64,000 nt of DNA from Dolomedes plantarius. Its lineage: Eukaryota > Arthropoda > Arachnida > Araneae > Dolomedidae. Where the stretch lies: assembly GCA_907164885.2 (NCBI GenBank), contig OU015500.1, positions 56,860,757 through 56,924,756 on the forward strand, in the 5' to 3' direction. How positions within the stretch are numbered: position 1 is the first letter of the stretch; every line of letters starts with the position of its first letter. The notes under the pieces were generated by a model that did not search any database, was not told the origin of the DNA, and was given only the letters and a program-made list of their open reading frames with translations. This document shows, one piece after another, positions 26,319 through 37,822 of the stretch. A program made the position numbers and the translations under genes.

Positions 26319-26585
26319 ATGTGAAAATATACGTATTTAGCGTGAATAGCAAATACTTATGAAACATTAGTAAATATATAATGAATGGTGGTAGTTTTTT
26401 AAGTTACTTCTGGGAAAGACGAGCAAATGGGCGTTGTACATTGTGCGATGTACATGAAAATATAAGTATTAAGTGTGAATAGCCAATGATTACGAAACCT
26501 TGGTAAATATGTAATGCACGATGAATGCTTTATTTAAAGTAAAACTGTGAAAGGCGAATAATTGAACGTCTGTCGTTAAATGAAA
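26319..26585. repeat. Diverged tandem duplication, about 133-bp unit
   Basis: Two copies share GTGAAAATATACGTATTTAG / ATGAAAATATAAGTATTAAG at 26321 and 26454. They also share '(A/T)GTGAATAGC(A/C)AAT', 'ACGAAAC' and 'GGTAAATAT(A/G)TAATG' blocks and a 'GACGAGCAAATGGGCGT' / 'GGCGAATAATTGAACGT' block at the end. Non-coding. Confidence 0.72.
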
Positions 26586-26837
26586 AAAAGAGGTTCGAAT
26601 GCTATATTTTGAGGCATTTTTAATAAAATAGGAACTTCAATTTTTTTTATTAAAGTTACATGAAACAGACAAAAGAAACTACTATTTTATTATAGAATGA
26701 TATAAAAAGAACGTTTTAAAATTACATAGTTACATATTTAGAAAAATTCCCACTTAGCTTTAAAAAATATGTTTAACGATGTTCCCAAAAATTTTATGAT
26801 ATATATTAAATAATTTTTGGAAAGTATATTAATATAT

Positions 26838-27300
26838 ATACATAGGATCAGGCTAAAATGATTGACTCAATATTGCATCATTATGGCAGATAGGTGGAAG
26901 ACGTGTTTTCTGCTATATGGTCTTAGTATCGGAGAAAGATTTGTGGGGTGCGAACGTAAGTTTGATAAAATGTTTAACCCCTTATCATGAAAGGGTCGAA
27001 ACGTCATATAAGACACGTTTTGCTCAGGGAGTTTCGCCAAGACCACAACTTGATGTCAGCAGTAAACAAAATGAGCAAGATTTGTGGTTTCACAACACAA
27101 TACACCGTACCGTGCGAGAAACTCTCCAAAAACTGAGGAAGTGTGAATGAGAAGTTTTAACACATCCTCCATTTCCTCCCGATCTGGCACCTTCAGACTT
27201 CCATCTTTTCCGGAGCCTCCAAAACCTATTAACTGGGAACTGCTTTCTACAGATCATGTCCGAAGAGAATTCTTTAGTTTAAAACCTAAATACTTTCATT
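26838..27300 (+). mobile_element. Mariner remnant without recognisable ends
   Basis: A plus-strand stretch with decayed mariner transposase coding but no inverted repeats that I could find. Boundaries are approximate. Confidence 0.7.
26917..27282 (+). pseudogene. Mariner transposase fragment, one stop, catalytic Asp lost
   Basis: One continuous frame to the TAA at 27280-27282, interrupted by TGA at 27148. The TGA sits where the family normally has Trp ('GWE' becomes 'CE-stop-E'), a simple TGG to TGA change. The C-terminal part 'HPPFPPDLAPSDFHLFRSLQ' is a clear mariner block with the third aspartate. Just upstream, 'WFHNTIHRTVRETLQKL' aligns with 'LHDNARPHTARxTxEKL', but the second catalytic aspartate of 'HDN' is missing. 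The N-terminal DNA-binding half is unrecognisable. Non-functional. Confidence 0.82.
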
Positions 27301-28234
27301 GTCAGGGAATTTAAAATTTGAAATAAATATGGGTAGAAATAATAAATAACAATGATTAATATATTTCAGATTAAAATTAAACAGTCAATTTTTTGTTTCA
27401 TCTCAAAAATACCTCTAAAATTCTACATTGTTTATGAGATGGCTGAAAACTATTTTAAAATGATTTCACGAACTTTTTCTAAGGTACGTAGAGAATTAGT
27501 AATTTTTTAATAGATTTTAAAAGCTTAAATTGATTTATATTTTTTCATCATTAAAATTGACGTGTTGATTTGAAAATTGTAGCTTTATATCGAAATATAT
27601 TAAATCTTACATTCTGTTAAAAAAGCTATTGAATGCTATCATGAAATTAATAGTTCCTAAAATTATATGCAAGGTGAGAACTCTTTTTGAACATTCGCAA
27701 GAGTTTTATATGTTTCCCCTGCTTGAAAATAACGTAAAAATGAATTTGAATATAAGACTTTTTCAATATAAAATGTAATAGTAATTTAGACTTACATATG
27801 AATATAGGTTCATTTGTTAAATTGAATATTTAACTTACGCATTGTAGATATAATTTTTTTCAAAGTAAATTGTTATGTGAACATGCGCAAGCAGCAACAA
27901 TAAATCATTTTTTACCGAGAAAAATCATATTGTTATGCAGGAGCATCTGCCAATTATTTTATAAAAATATATCCTTTATTTTCTCAAAACCAAAGATGTT
28001 CTGTAACATTCTATTGCCTTTAACTTTTTTTTTTGGTTTTAAGCATTTTATTATTCATTCTTTTTATTATTTCTGTATCATCATAATAAAAATAAATTAT
28101 GTTTCCCAAACGCGCATTTTTCGTGCATATAAATTTAAGTCATATTCTTGTTTCTTGTTAAATATTATATTTCAGTTGTGGATACGATAAAACTCCCCAG
28201 CATAAAAGTTTTATATTTCCTGATCTTATTATAT

Positions 28235-28259
28235 GTGCATGTGTGTGTGTGTGTGTGTG
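28235..28259. repeat. (TG)n microsatellite
   Basis: About twelve TG units. Confidence 0.9.
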
Positions 28260-31200
28260 ATCGTTCAATGTTTAACTGTCGCACAGTCATGTATAAAATA
28301 ATATTAAATTTAGATTCATATAACGAAATAATATACAAATATTATCAAAAACTATTTAAATCTCCATTTAAGATATTTGCTAATTTTTAATGCATTTTTG
28401 ATAAAACTCTAAATCAACTATTTTTACTCCTATATTTGACTTACCATTTTGAAGTAAAATTTTACTTTTTACCGTCAGTCCCTAATTTCAAAGTAAGGTA
28501 AAAAGACTTTGCTTTCTTAAATTAATTTTTATTTTTAAATTATAAACAAGATATGCTTTTCCTACTTTTCATAAGTTACTTAGAGGTAACTTATTTTTGA
28601 TGCATCAAATTATATCACCACATATAGCAGCTGGGTGTGTCATTTCTTTTTCTTTTCTGCATGAGTTGATGAGATTTTAAATGGATTTCACATTTAGTTA
28701 TAGATGTCTTTAGACATTCTCTAAATCTAGTGATTTTTCAAAATTATCTCTCGGTTTAGCGAAAGAGAGTATTTTTTATTAATAATCTACAATTATTATA
28801 ACGAAACATCTTTCTAATTGCGTGATTTGTTATCTCGTAAGTGATGTTTTAGGAATATTTGGAAAAACTAGGATAAATGTGAAATTAAAAATTAATTATA
28901 GACCTCGATTGTTTTTAAAACATCTTCTATCGCTTTAATTTCCTGAAATCATGTCTTTTTGTTATCATATATTTCTTTAATATTTATCCTAGTTACAATT
29001 TTCTAAAATATTTAGAAAGGAACACTGAATTGCATTTTATGTTTTTTTTTTGGGAAATTTCAAAACAAAATTCATAGAAAATATAAAACTAAAACTGTGC
29101 TATTTCGATAGCACACGGAAATTCGAATTTAAGAGATATAAATGGAAATTTCCTCCACTGCACTTACAAAGAAAGAAATAAATATTTGAATGTTCTGGGA
29201 CGGACTGAATTCCGTACTACAAAAGGGAAAACAGGAATGTAAATAGTAGCTTTCTGTACAATTTCTTATAGCTAGAGCATCTCTCACTCACATCAAAAAG
29301 AGTGCAACAGTTATAAGATATAAAAATACACGAATGTAGTTTCTTTTCAAAAGTAGATCGTTTAAAACTAAATCGTGTATTTTTATTACGTTACAAAGTA
29401 TATCACACGAAGAAATGGAATAAAAACTTTATATGATACGTGATTTGTTTTAAATGATACAAAATGTCATGTTTCTGTATCATGAAAAATGTGTGGATGT
29501 TTGAAAATAGACGTAACGATTGAGAAAAATGGAATAGATGATGACTTTTTATTGGATATAACAGAATTTTATTGGATTTAATTTTAATTTATTTCTTTTG
29601 AAAGGGAAATTGACTCGGTTAAATCGAAAAAAAAAAACATAAATTTCTTACCACTTTCAGTTATGAAAAATAAAATGTATAGTGCTACAAGAAAAATAAT
29701 TATACCATATATTAAAGAGAAAGAAAAATTCTGACAGTTGGTTAATTCTTTTAAAAATTATGTCAGCTTATTAAAATTTGTTCTGCCATCACCATTTCAA
29801 AACTTTCTCGTTTTCACACCGTCACTTAATCATTTAAAATATGATAATGATATTAGTTTCATCGAGAATAACATCAGTGTCAGAAAATGCAAGACATCGA
29901 AAAGAAATCGCATACAGAAAAGTTAATATTAAGTTTAATTAATTCACAGTAATATGTCAAACGGTTCCCAATTTAATTAATGTAAATGCTTCGATCAATC
30001 CACTTTGAAATTTTAATCTCAATAAACATTCGCCTAAACTTTCTCGTAAACATTAAAGTGGTCAATTTAATGGACAAATGATACACCACATTGTCAGTGA
30101 TAATTAGGAAAATGCTGCAATGGATCTTGATCGATAATCTTGTCATCTGTCCAGCTGTTGTTGATTAATAGTTAATATTTATCGACGTCTGAAACAATTA
30201 GTATCATGATTTGAATTACAAATTGAGCTTGAAAGGCAAGAGATCGAGAAGAAATCACGTGTTATTGAAATAAATTACTTTAAAGAAGACTGCTTATCAC
30301 TAGCGAAACAAATTGAGTTTAAAATTCATTATACATTTCTTTTGGAACATTTTTATGATGATTGATTTTTTAACATTTATTCTCTCAAACAATGCGAGTA
30401 ATTGTGATGTTTATAAGATGGTTTATTAGTTAGTATTTGGGTTAAACAACTCCAAGTTTGAGATGCAAGTTCTATCACGTCAAAGTTTTCTCTACCGTGA
30501 AAGTAGCTAAATGTCTCCGTATGTATTCATTGACTTCTAGTTTTAGTTCCAGGTTATTTTTTTCAACCTTTGCATCCACTTTAATACACTTACTACTTTT
30601 ATTTCGTACATTATATTTTATTAGTAAGACAAAGAATAGGTAAAAACCAACGCTGTTAAGCCTAAAATCTAAAAAACATATTGAACCTCAGCATTATGAT
30701 ACTGTTAGATGGTGAAGTTTACGCCCTGTAAGATAGAAATTGTTTGCTGGACCTACGAGCTTAAATACGGTATTTCAAATAATAGTAGTGTATTTTAAAC
30801 CTTAAAGAATTTCTAGGGAGTTTTCTCTCTCCCTCTTTTTTTCATGAATTAATTGATTTTTATTCTTATTCACATCCATGGATGTATGTTCACGTCAGAT
30901 ATCCTTTAAGGCAGGAGTTTTTCAAAGGGAAAAAATTAACAGAAGTCCCATTATGTAAGTAGGATTAACCACAAATTTCTTACAAAAAAGCAAAATAGAT
31001 TAAAATAACGGTCAGTAAAATTGCGATAAGCATTAAGTTTTAATTCTTAATAAGTTTGTGCTAATCTTTAATTCCATTTGTTGTTAATCTGAAAAACCTA
31101 ATTAATGACAGATATTATGAGGAGCAGAATGCAATGTTTTTTGAAATATGATGGTTTAGAGTATTGATTGAAGTTAATAATAACCAAAATAAGAGATTAT

Positions 31201-32471
31201 TTATATATTTTATTTATAACCATAATTCTTTTGTACCTACATTCATGCTAAATTAGCATTTGTGCTAAAATATATTTTCTGTTCTCTTTAAATTTAACTT
31301 TAGCATATATTAAAACGTATAGAGTGTACGCAGAAATATATAAATATATTATTTATAAAATATTTTGATGTGATAAAAATTGCTTTGTTTTATCATTACT
31401 TAATTTTTAGGTGGTAGTAATTTCTAAATCATAACATAATTGAAAAAAAATATAAAACAAGCATTTAATGAAATAACTGATATAAGGTGTGATAGAAATA
31501 TATTTATTGTTATTAACTTCACACATCGTAAAAGACCAGTTAAAATAAAAATTAATTAATTTTTAGTAACTAACTCATAAATTCAAAATTTTATTCCCAG
31601 TGAAACAGATCAAATATGTTTTGATCTTTTTTTTTTAAATCTTTACTTTATTCAATATTTATACAAAAGACTTATAACATACTAAAATTTTTGAAATCGG
31701 TATGCAAAGAGAATAATAAAGTACATTAGAAAAATAAGAAATGTAAAAAATACAAGTCTAGTATTTCATTAATTTTTGAATATTTCACTAAAAAAATTAA
31801 AACTTTAATTTCATTTTTATTACACAAATGTAGGTAATTATGCGATTGTCTTAAATAAGTTATAAACTAAGATACATATGTTATGCATAAGTAAGCTTAT
31901 CCTTACTAATTTATATTCGAATATTTTACAAATGTCTCATGAATTTTTCCCTGTAGAAAAAGTTCTCAAAATTTATCTGAATATGAATAAATCAATAATA
32001 TTAACGTATCTTGCTTTTAAAACATACGAACTTATGAGTTCATAAATCTTTACTCTCAATGTAGGCTTTAAAGAATGTTGAATCGTAAATTTTATCACTT
32101 AAACCATAGCAGAAACATGTGAAAAGAATTTTGTTGTCTGTTTTACTAATAATCTGCCGTAATATAACTACCGTATTAGAGTATATATCTTTTTATTACT
32201 CCTGCTTTCGAGAAGAAACAGTATCATATATGAAGATGATAAAAACTTCCTAACACGTTCACTGACACCATAAGAAGTTAAAATGACTACTGGTATGCAA
32301 AACTTACAAACACTAGTTGTAAAATGTTATTACTGTTGTATAGGGTAACTAGTTGCAAGGGTTTTTATTGTTTGTAAAGGGTTCAAAATATGTCAGCAAT
32401 ATCACTTTAAAATAACAGATATAAAAAAAAAATCCAAATAGTTTTCAGAAAAAAATGAAAACTTCTCATCA

Positions 32472-32499
32472 TAAGCTCAAAACAATCGTTTTGAGCTTA
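32472..32499. repeat. Short perfect hairpin
   Basis: 12-bp arms TAAGCTCAAAAC / GTTTTGAGCTTA with loop AATC. No T-run marks it as a terminator; function unknown. Confidence 0.7.
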
Positions 32500-34438
32500 A
32501 AAATACAAAATTCTAACCTACTGCACACGTGGCTGCGACAGTAAGAAAATAACAAACTTTTAATTAAAAACTTTTCTGAGCCGATAACAGATGGCGCACG
32601 GTGTCCAGGTTTGATTTTTTTAAGAACTGTTATCGTAGAGTGTCACCTACAAACAGAAAGTCATTGCTAAACTGCCCAAGAAATTTTATTTAATATGATA
32701 TGCAATGATACCGGTATCCCACGGGGGATGTTCGAGGCACGGAATGAAAATTTTTTAGATCCACCGGTGCGGCTCACAGCAGTGAACCTGTTAAACTCAC
32801 AATAAATCGGTTTGCATACTAATTTTAGTGATAAAGTTGTTTTCTTTCGGGAATCTCTTAGAGCATCAGTTGGGATTGTCTCATTAAACTAATCATAAGC
32901 AAAAATCACAAACTTCTTCCATTAATTATGGTTGTATCACTCCCAAAGATGCAACCATGATTAATGTTCTGAATTACAAACACCTTTCGGTCACAAATAC
33001 AGTAGTTATCATCCTTAAAAATTATTAAAGCTTTTATTTTTACCTCGTATGTCCTCCAGAAGCGCATGCCACTCTCTCTTGAGATATAAATCATTCAAAA
33101 TAGAACTTCTCGCTATCGATATTTCAGATGGTTGATTACCTTCTACGAGGCTACGAGTCCCAAGTTCAACGTAAATATTAATTGCAAAAACAGTCAATCA
33201 ACTTATGAAAAAGATAAGTACATAAGACTATATAACTGCTCTAGTCTTATGATGAAATAAACGATATTGTGGATAAAATATATTTGAACTTACATTTTAG
33301 GAAATGTCAATTGAAAAATATTTTTCCTTGTGAGTTGTTTAAATTCAAAATAATTAACATCACTTCGTTAATTATCCACTTTAAGTCACAAACATCCCCT
33401 TCATTTAAATCTTTTCATCGGAATGTGAAAGATTTGGTAAAACATAAAAAAAATTTAATCCTTAGAATTTGAAATATTCCCATTTAAAAGGCTAAGAATT
33501 TCGAATTTTTTTTTTTGTCGTGTAGGATTTATTTTTAAATTTATGTTCTTCAAATAAAGGGTAAAAAAAGTTTCCTGTTTTACCGGAAATCGAGAATGCA
33601 TTAGTCTTTAAAAAGTGAAATTTTAAAGGAATTACTGTAAACAAGGATAAAAGATTCATGTTTCATGAGATTAATTTAAATCGTCTTAAAATTCTTATAA
33701 GATAAAAGTAAGATATTTTTTAAAATTTTAATTAGAAGTCGTCAGTGATTTTGAGGTAAACATAAAAATTGAATGCAAACATTCCGCTTCATCCATCACT
33801 GCCAATGGAAAAGCTAATTACAGGAAATAACTGTTATTATAGAATTGATAAGGTTTCCTTGAAGAAGGTATTTCCAAATTTGTTTTATAGATAAACATAC
33901 TAAGATAATACAAAAAACTGTCTTTATTTAAAAAGGAGAAAAATTATCATTACCTTTACCTCATTTCACATTTTTTTAAATTCACTACATCTGAATACAA
34001 CATATATAAAAAATTTTAAACGGAGAAATATGTAAGTGCGTGTCATAAAATTGGTTTATTGATAAGTGAGTACTAGGCATATATTTCTAGAAAGCACGAT
34101 ATTTATGAAAACACGACAGCAAAACATTACAGCATTTTGAAAAAGGAGAAGACAGATTTAGATTTATGCAAAATCTGAAACCGTTTGCAATAATGATATG
34201 GTCAAAATATGCGAAACTATACGAAAGGAAAGATGCCGTTTATTATTTTTAGTAAAATAATATTCTCCTAAAATGATAAAATGCAAAGATTTTTGGATAT
34301 GCGTTTTGTACCCTTTACCATTAAATATTTATAAAAATCTGTATTAGAAGGACCATTGAAAGAAGAACGGAATAAATATTTTCTGTAACTGAAAATGCTT
34401 TTTCTTCTGTTCTTTCTGAAAAGACTACTCTTGTTCGG

Positions 34439-34442
<4 letters not shown>

Positions 34443-34511
<69 letters not shown>
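34443..34511. repeat. (TA)n microsatellite
   Basis: Uninterrupted TA run of about 69 bases. Confidence 0.97.
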
Positions 34512-34512
<1 letters not shown>

Positions 34513-34892
34513 AACAATAAGAAAGAAAGAAACTTTGATCCTGCGGACCTTCGTCTGTTTATACGTCTGATTTTACTGAGAATTAATAACACAGTGCTGC
34601 GTGATTCGCACGTTTCGACTGAATAAGTTTACTGTTTAATTATATTTGTTAGATACTATTTAATTAGATTTAATTAGATTTGTTTGATCCACTGTTTAAT
34701 TAGAAATAAGTTTTATAATTTACATTTGCCTTTATTATTTATTTTTCCCTTAAAAACGCAGTTTTTTGCACATCACCCAAGAGACGCACTTTTTTCCACA
34801 TCACCCAAAAAGGTAAAGTGCAAAATGCATTATCCCCTTTATTTAATCAAAGGCGGGATTCCGCATGAAGCCTATTTTCCTTACTTTGGTGA

Positions 34893-35049
34893 TTCGGTTT
34901 TTTATTGTCGCCAGGCCAAAAACCGTATAAAAAGTAAATTGTAAATCGTATTTTAATTTTCCCAAGTCTAAAAACCATTGAAAAAGCGAATTTTAATTCG
35001 TTTTTTTATTTTCCTAAGGCCAAAAACCGTAGAAAAAGCAAATTGTAAA
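34893..35049. repeat. Triplicate of a 53-bp unit
   Basis: Three head-to-tail units (34893-34945, 34946-34996, 34997-35049). Each runs TTCG or TCG, a T-rich block, 'GCCAAAAACCGT' (or the variant 'GTCTAAAAACCAT'), then 'AAAAAG(T/C)(A/G)AATT(G/T)TAA'. Units 1 and 3 are closest. The open frame that starts at 34684 ends inside unit 1 and is not a gene. Confidence 0.85.
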
Positions 35050-35114
35050 TCGGTTCAAGCGATGAGAAAAACTGCAAATAACAAAGGAAACAAAGCAGAG
35101 CCAGGAAAGTTGTG

Positions 35115-35565
35115 TTAAAACATACTTATTTGAATTGCATTCTTAAAAAACTTCCATCTGACTTAGTCTAGTGGTTAAATTTTATCTTTTACCGTATTTT
35201 AATATACCTTTTGTCGATTTATTTCGTTGTTATGCACGTGACGCAAAATTAATAAAAAGTATCACAAAAAGAAAAGAAACCACGTTATCAGAATTTCATA
35301 AATTAAACTTTAAATATTAGTCTTTAAAAATTCTCCAAAAATTAGAAAATGGAGGTAAAGAGTCGAAAAAGATTTCATTTTAAAGGTATTTTTATGATCT
35401 TTCTCGTGATATAAATTTTATAACCCTCGTATTGTCATTTTAAATGCAAACTTAAAAACATTACTAAAACAGCTTAAAAATTCTATTTTAAAAAATCTAA
35501 ACAGAATTTTTCTAAAATCTTTCTTATTGCACCCTTATAGTATAAGAAGAATCACCATGCAAAGG
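35115..35565 (-). mobile_element. Helitron fragment A5, truncated at both ends
   Basis: Matches the interior of the other copies. It runs from 'CTTAAAAAACTTCCATCTGA' and 'GTTATGCACGTGACG' through 'CTCGTGATATAAATTTTATA' to 'TATAAGAAGAATCACCATGC'. The 5' terminal 90-100 bases (CTGACTGAC and TC start) and the 3' CTAG and hairpin are absent. It shares the 'CTTAAAAAACT(C/T)CCATCTGA' block with A7, so those two belong to one subgroup. Confidence 0.8.
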
Positions 35566-37213
35566 TTTCAGCGAGGAGTGTGTATCTGGGGAGGCAAGGG
35601 CAAAGGTTATTGTACCAAACATCTTCTCCCCCACGGAATTTGTCTGATAACATGTTGTGGAGAAAGTACTGTATCCACATTTAAGTGGTATGCGCACCTC
35701 TTAGGGGCACAAAAAATCATTAAAAAATTAATTGAAAAAACTAATTGACATATTTATTCTCAAAATCCATGCTATGTTCATTCTACTGAACATAACACAT
35801 TAGTGGCAATTCAGAATTTCTCTTCTAGCACTTTCATCTATGCATAAATGCAAGAAAGGAAAAAAAAAATTGCATAATGGTCAATTTTACTGTGTGTTTA
35901 GCAGGGTCTCTAAAATAGGATTTATTAATTTTATTGAAATTGTTTCATCATACATCCCTTAGAAAAATCAAAATATCTGAAGATTTTTGAAAAAATGAAA
36001 GAAATATTCAAATAGGTTTTTCCTCGTATTAAATATTTTCCCCTGTGGGTAGACAGGTATTAACATCAATAACTGACCACGGTTTATATGGGTTACATCA
36101 CATACTTAAATATCCTTATACAAGAGATAAAATATCTTAGTACATGATATTTATAGTATGAATAAATTGAAGAGCAATATATACATTCAGACTGAGATTT
36201 AAGATTATTTTTCTATAATGACTTGTAATGGCTATCAAAATCCCTTATTAAGTGTATATTTCTCTTCTTATAAAGCAACATTTGCTTGAGAGTGTAATAC
36301 TGTCTCCTTAAAAATAATCTTTTTATTTTTTTTTAATTATTAATTGAAAATTAATAAGAAGCTAAAAATCAATGCTTAATAATAACCAAATACTTTACTC
36401 TTGATCCTACCTATTCCTTTGACTCCTCATATTAGGAAATTATTAACATTAATGGAGGGATTTGTTTAGCTCATATATGTATTTTTATATTCATTTTATA
36501 TTCATTATTTTATAAACGCATAAGCTGTTTCAAATAACCTCATTTCATTTGAGTTATAACAACGTATTTGTATAGTATAAAGCCATTTAGGGATTCAAAC
36601 TTTAATTTTTATTACGTTTGATAAAGACTGCATAATGTGGTTGAGAAATATTCTTAATGGCTAATCACCAGTAAAAATTTACAATTATTCTCTGTGTGGA
36701 AAACATTATGAATAAAACATATATGAATATAACAATACTTATATTATGAATACAACAATATTTTATATTATCCTAAATCTGTGAAAAAATCAACGGAACC
36801 ATATGAAACAAAGTCAAAGGTAAAAATACATTTAGTAAACATTAACTGGCAAATGATAACATGTACAATGGCATTTGTGAGTGGCGATCGGAAATATTTT
36901 GATAATACTTTTTTTATAGTAATCGTAACATTTGAAGTGTAAGAAAATAAGGTCAGAATTATTAGTAAGCAAAATGTTATTTCCGTACACTTGTTATTTG
37001 AAAAGGGCGAAATATTCATTGTTTAATTAACCATAGTAAACGCTAGATATTACGTCCATATCCACCCAATCCAAAAGTTTAAATAAGAAATGCGTTTAAT
37101 ATGCAATTAGCACTCTTTTCTGCTACATGTCCAAGCTTATAAGAGATCTCAGGTGCATATAACCGTTTAGAAACACCCACGTATAGAACTCTCTCTCTCT
37201 CTTTGTATATATA
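35566..37213. other. AT-rich non-coding stretch
   Basis: No gene recognised. A 73-codon frame overlapping the Helitron fragment edge (35527-35748) has no motif. A (CT) and (TA) low-complexity stretch lies at 37191-37213, just before the LTR. Confidence 0.5.
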
Positions 37214-37822
37214 TATAATATTAAAAACTAGTAATTTCTTAATTCAACAATCTTAACATTTAAAAACTATTAATTCCTCACTTTACTATTCCAAATTACA
37301 AACCCTTTTTTAATTCCTTGAAACAGGTAATTCCCTTTGGGCATTCGCGTTAAATTCCATTTTAAAATCTAACATTATTCTAAATTCCCTGCGGCGTTTG
37401 AAACTAATTTCACTTTTGATTCTAAGTTCTAATAACCTCGAGAGAAAATATTAAATGGCTGAATGTTGACTCAAAAACTAAAGTTGCGTGGCGTCACTAG
37501 AGAGTAAATCAGTTCTGCGCATCAATACTAACTTTTAACCAATCAGCTATTAAGACACACCCTTTAATCACGTGATGAGATGAACCTTTAAAACTATCTG
37601 GTGTCTAAAATTAGACACACTCTGTAAGAATCGGTCTGTCATATAATCCCGGGCTGACGACTTGGAAAACTTAATAAAATGCTTTAGATTCAATTACGTA
37701 TCTGTGGTTCCTGTGTCTGCGTTAGGAGTCTTTGCGGGAAAATGCTCGGTTTGTCATCATGTGTATCGGCGACATCATCCACTCTGGCCTATTATTTGTT
37801 CCTGCACGTCGCCGATATTACA
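37214..37822 (+). repeat. 5' LTR
   Basis: 609 bp from TATAATATTAAAAACTAG to GATATTACA. I see about five substitutions against the 3' LTR: A/G in 'GACTC(A/G)AAAAC', C/T and T/G in 'AATC(C/T)CGGGC(T/G)GACG', A/G in 'GCGTT(A/G)GGAG' and G/C in 'GTTCCT(G/C)CACG'. It ends in CA but does not start with the usual TG. Confidence 0.93.
37539..37678 (+). promoter_or_regulatory. LTR promoter and polyadenylation signals
   Basis: In order: CCAAT (37539-37543), the palindromic E-box ATCACGTGAT (37567-37576), a short stem GTGTCTAA-AA-TTAGACAC near 37602-37619, a TATA-like ATATAAT (37641-37647) and AATAAA (37673-37678). Spacing fits U3 promoter, short R, then U5. The same set recurs in the 3' LTR 4,453 bases downstream. 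Confidence 0.6.

Larger units (their letters stand above)
27301..34442. other. Long AT-rich non-coding stretch
   Basis: About 7 kb with no gene, transposon end or tandem array that I recognise. Short frames (for example 27870-28390 and 32906-33197) are hydrophobic or low in complexity and show no motif. Local items: a (TG)n run at 28235-28259, a 12-bp perfect stem at 32472-32499, and a slightly GC-richer patch at 32580-32810 that I could not classify. Confidence 0.55.
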
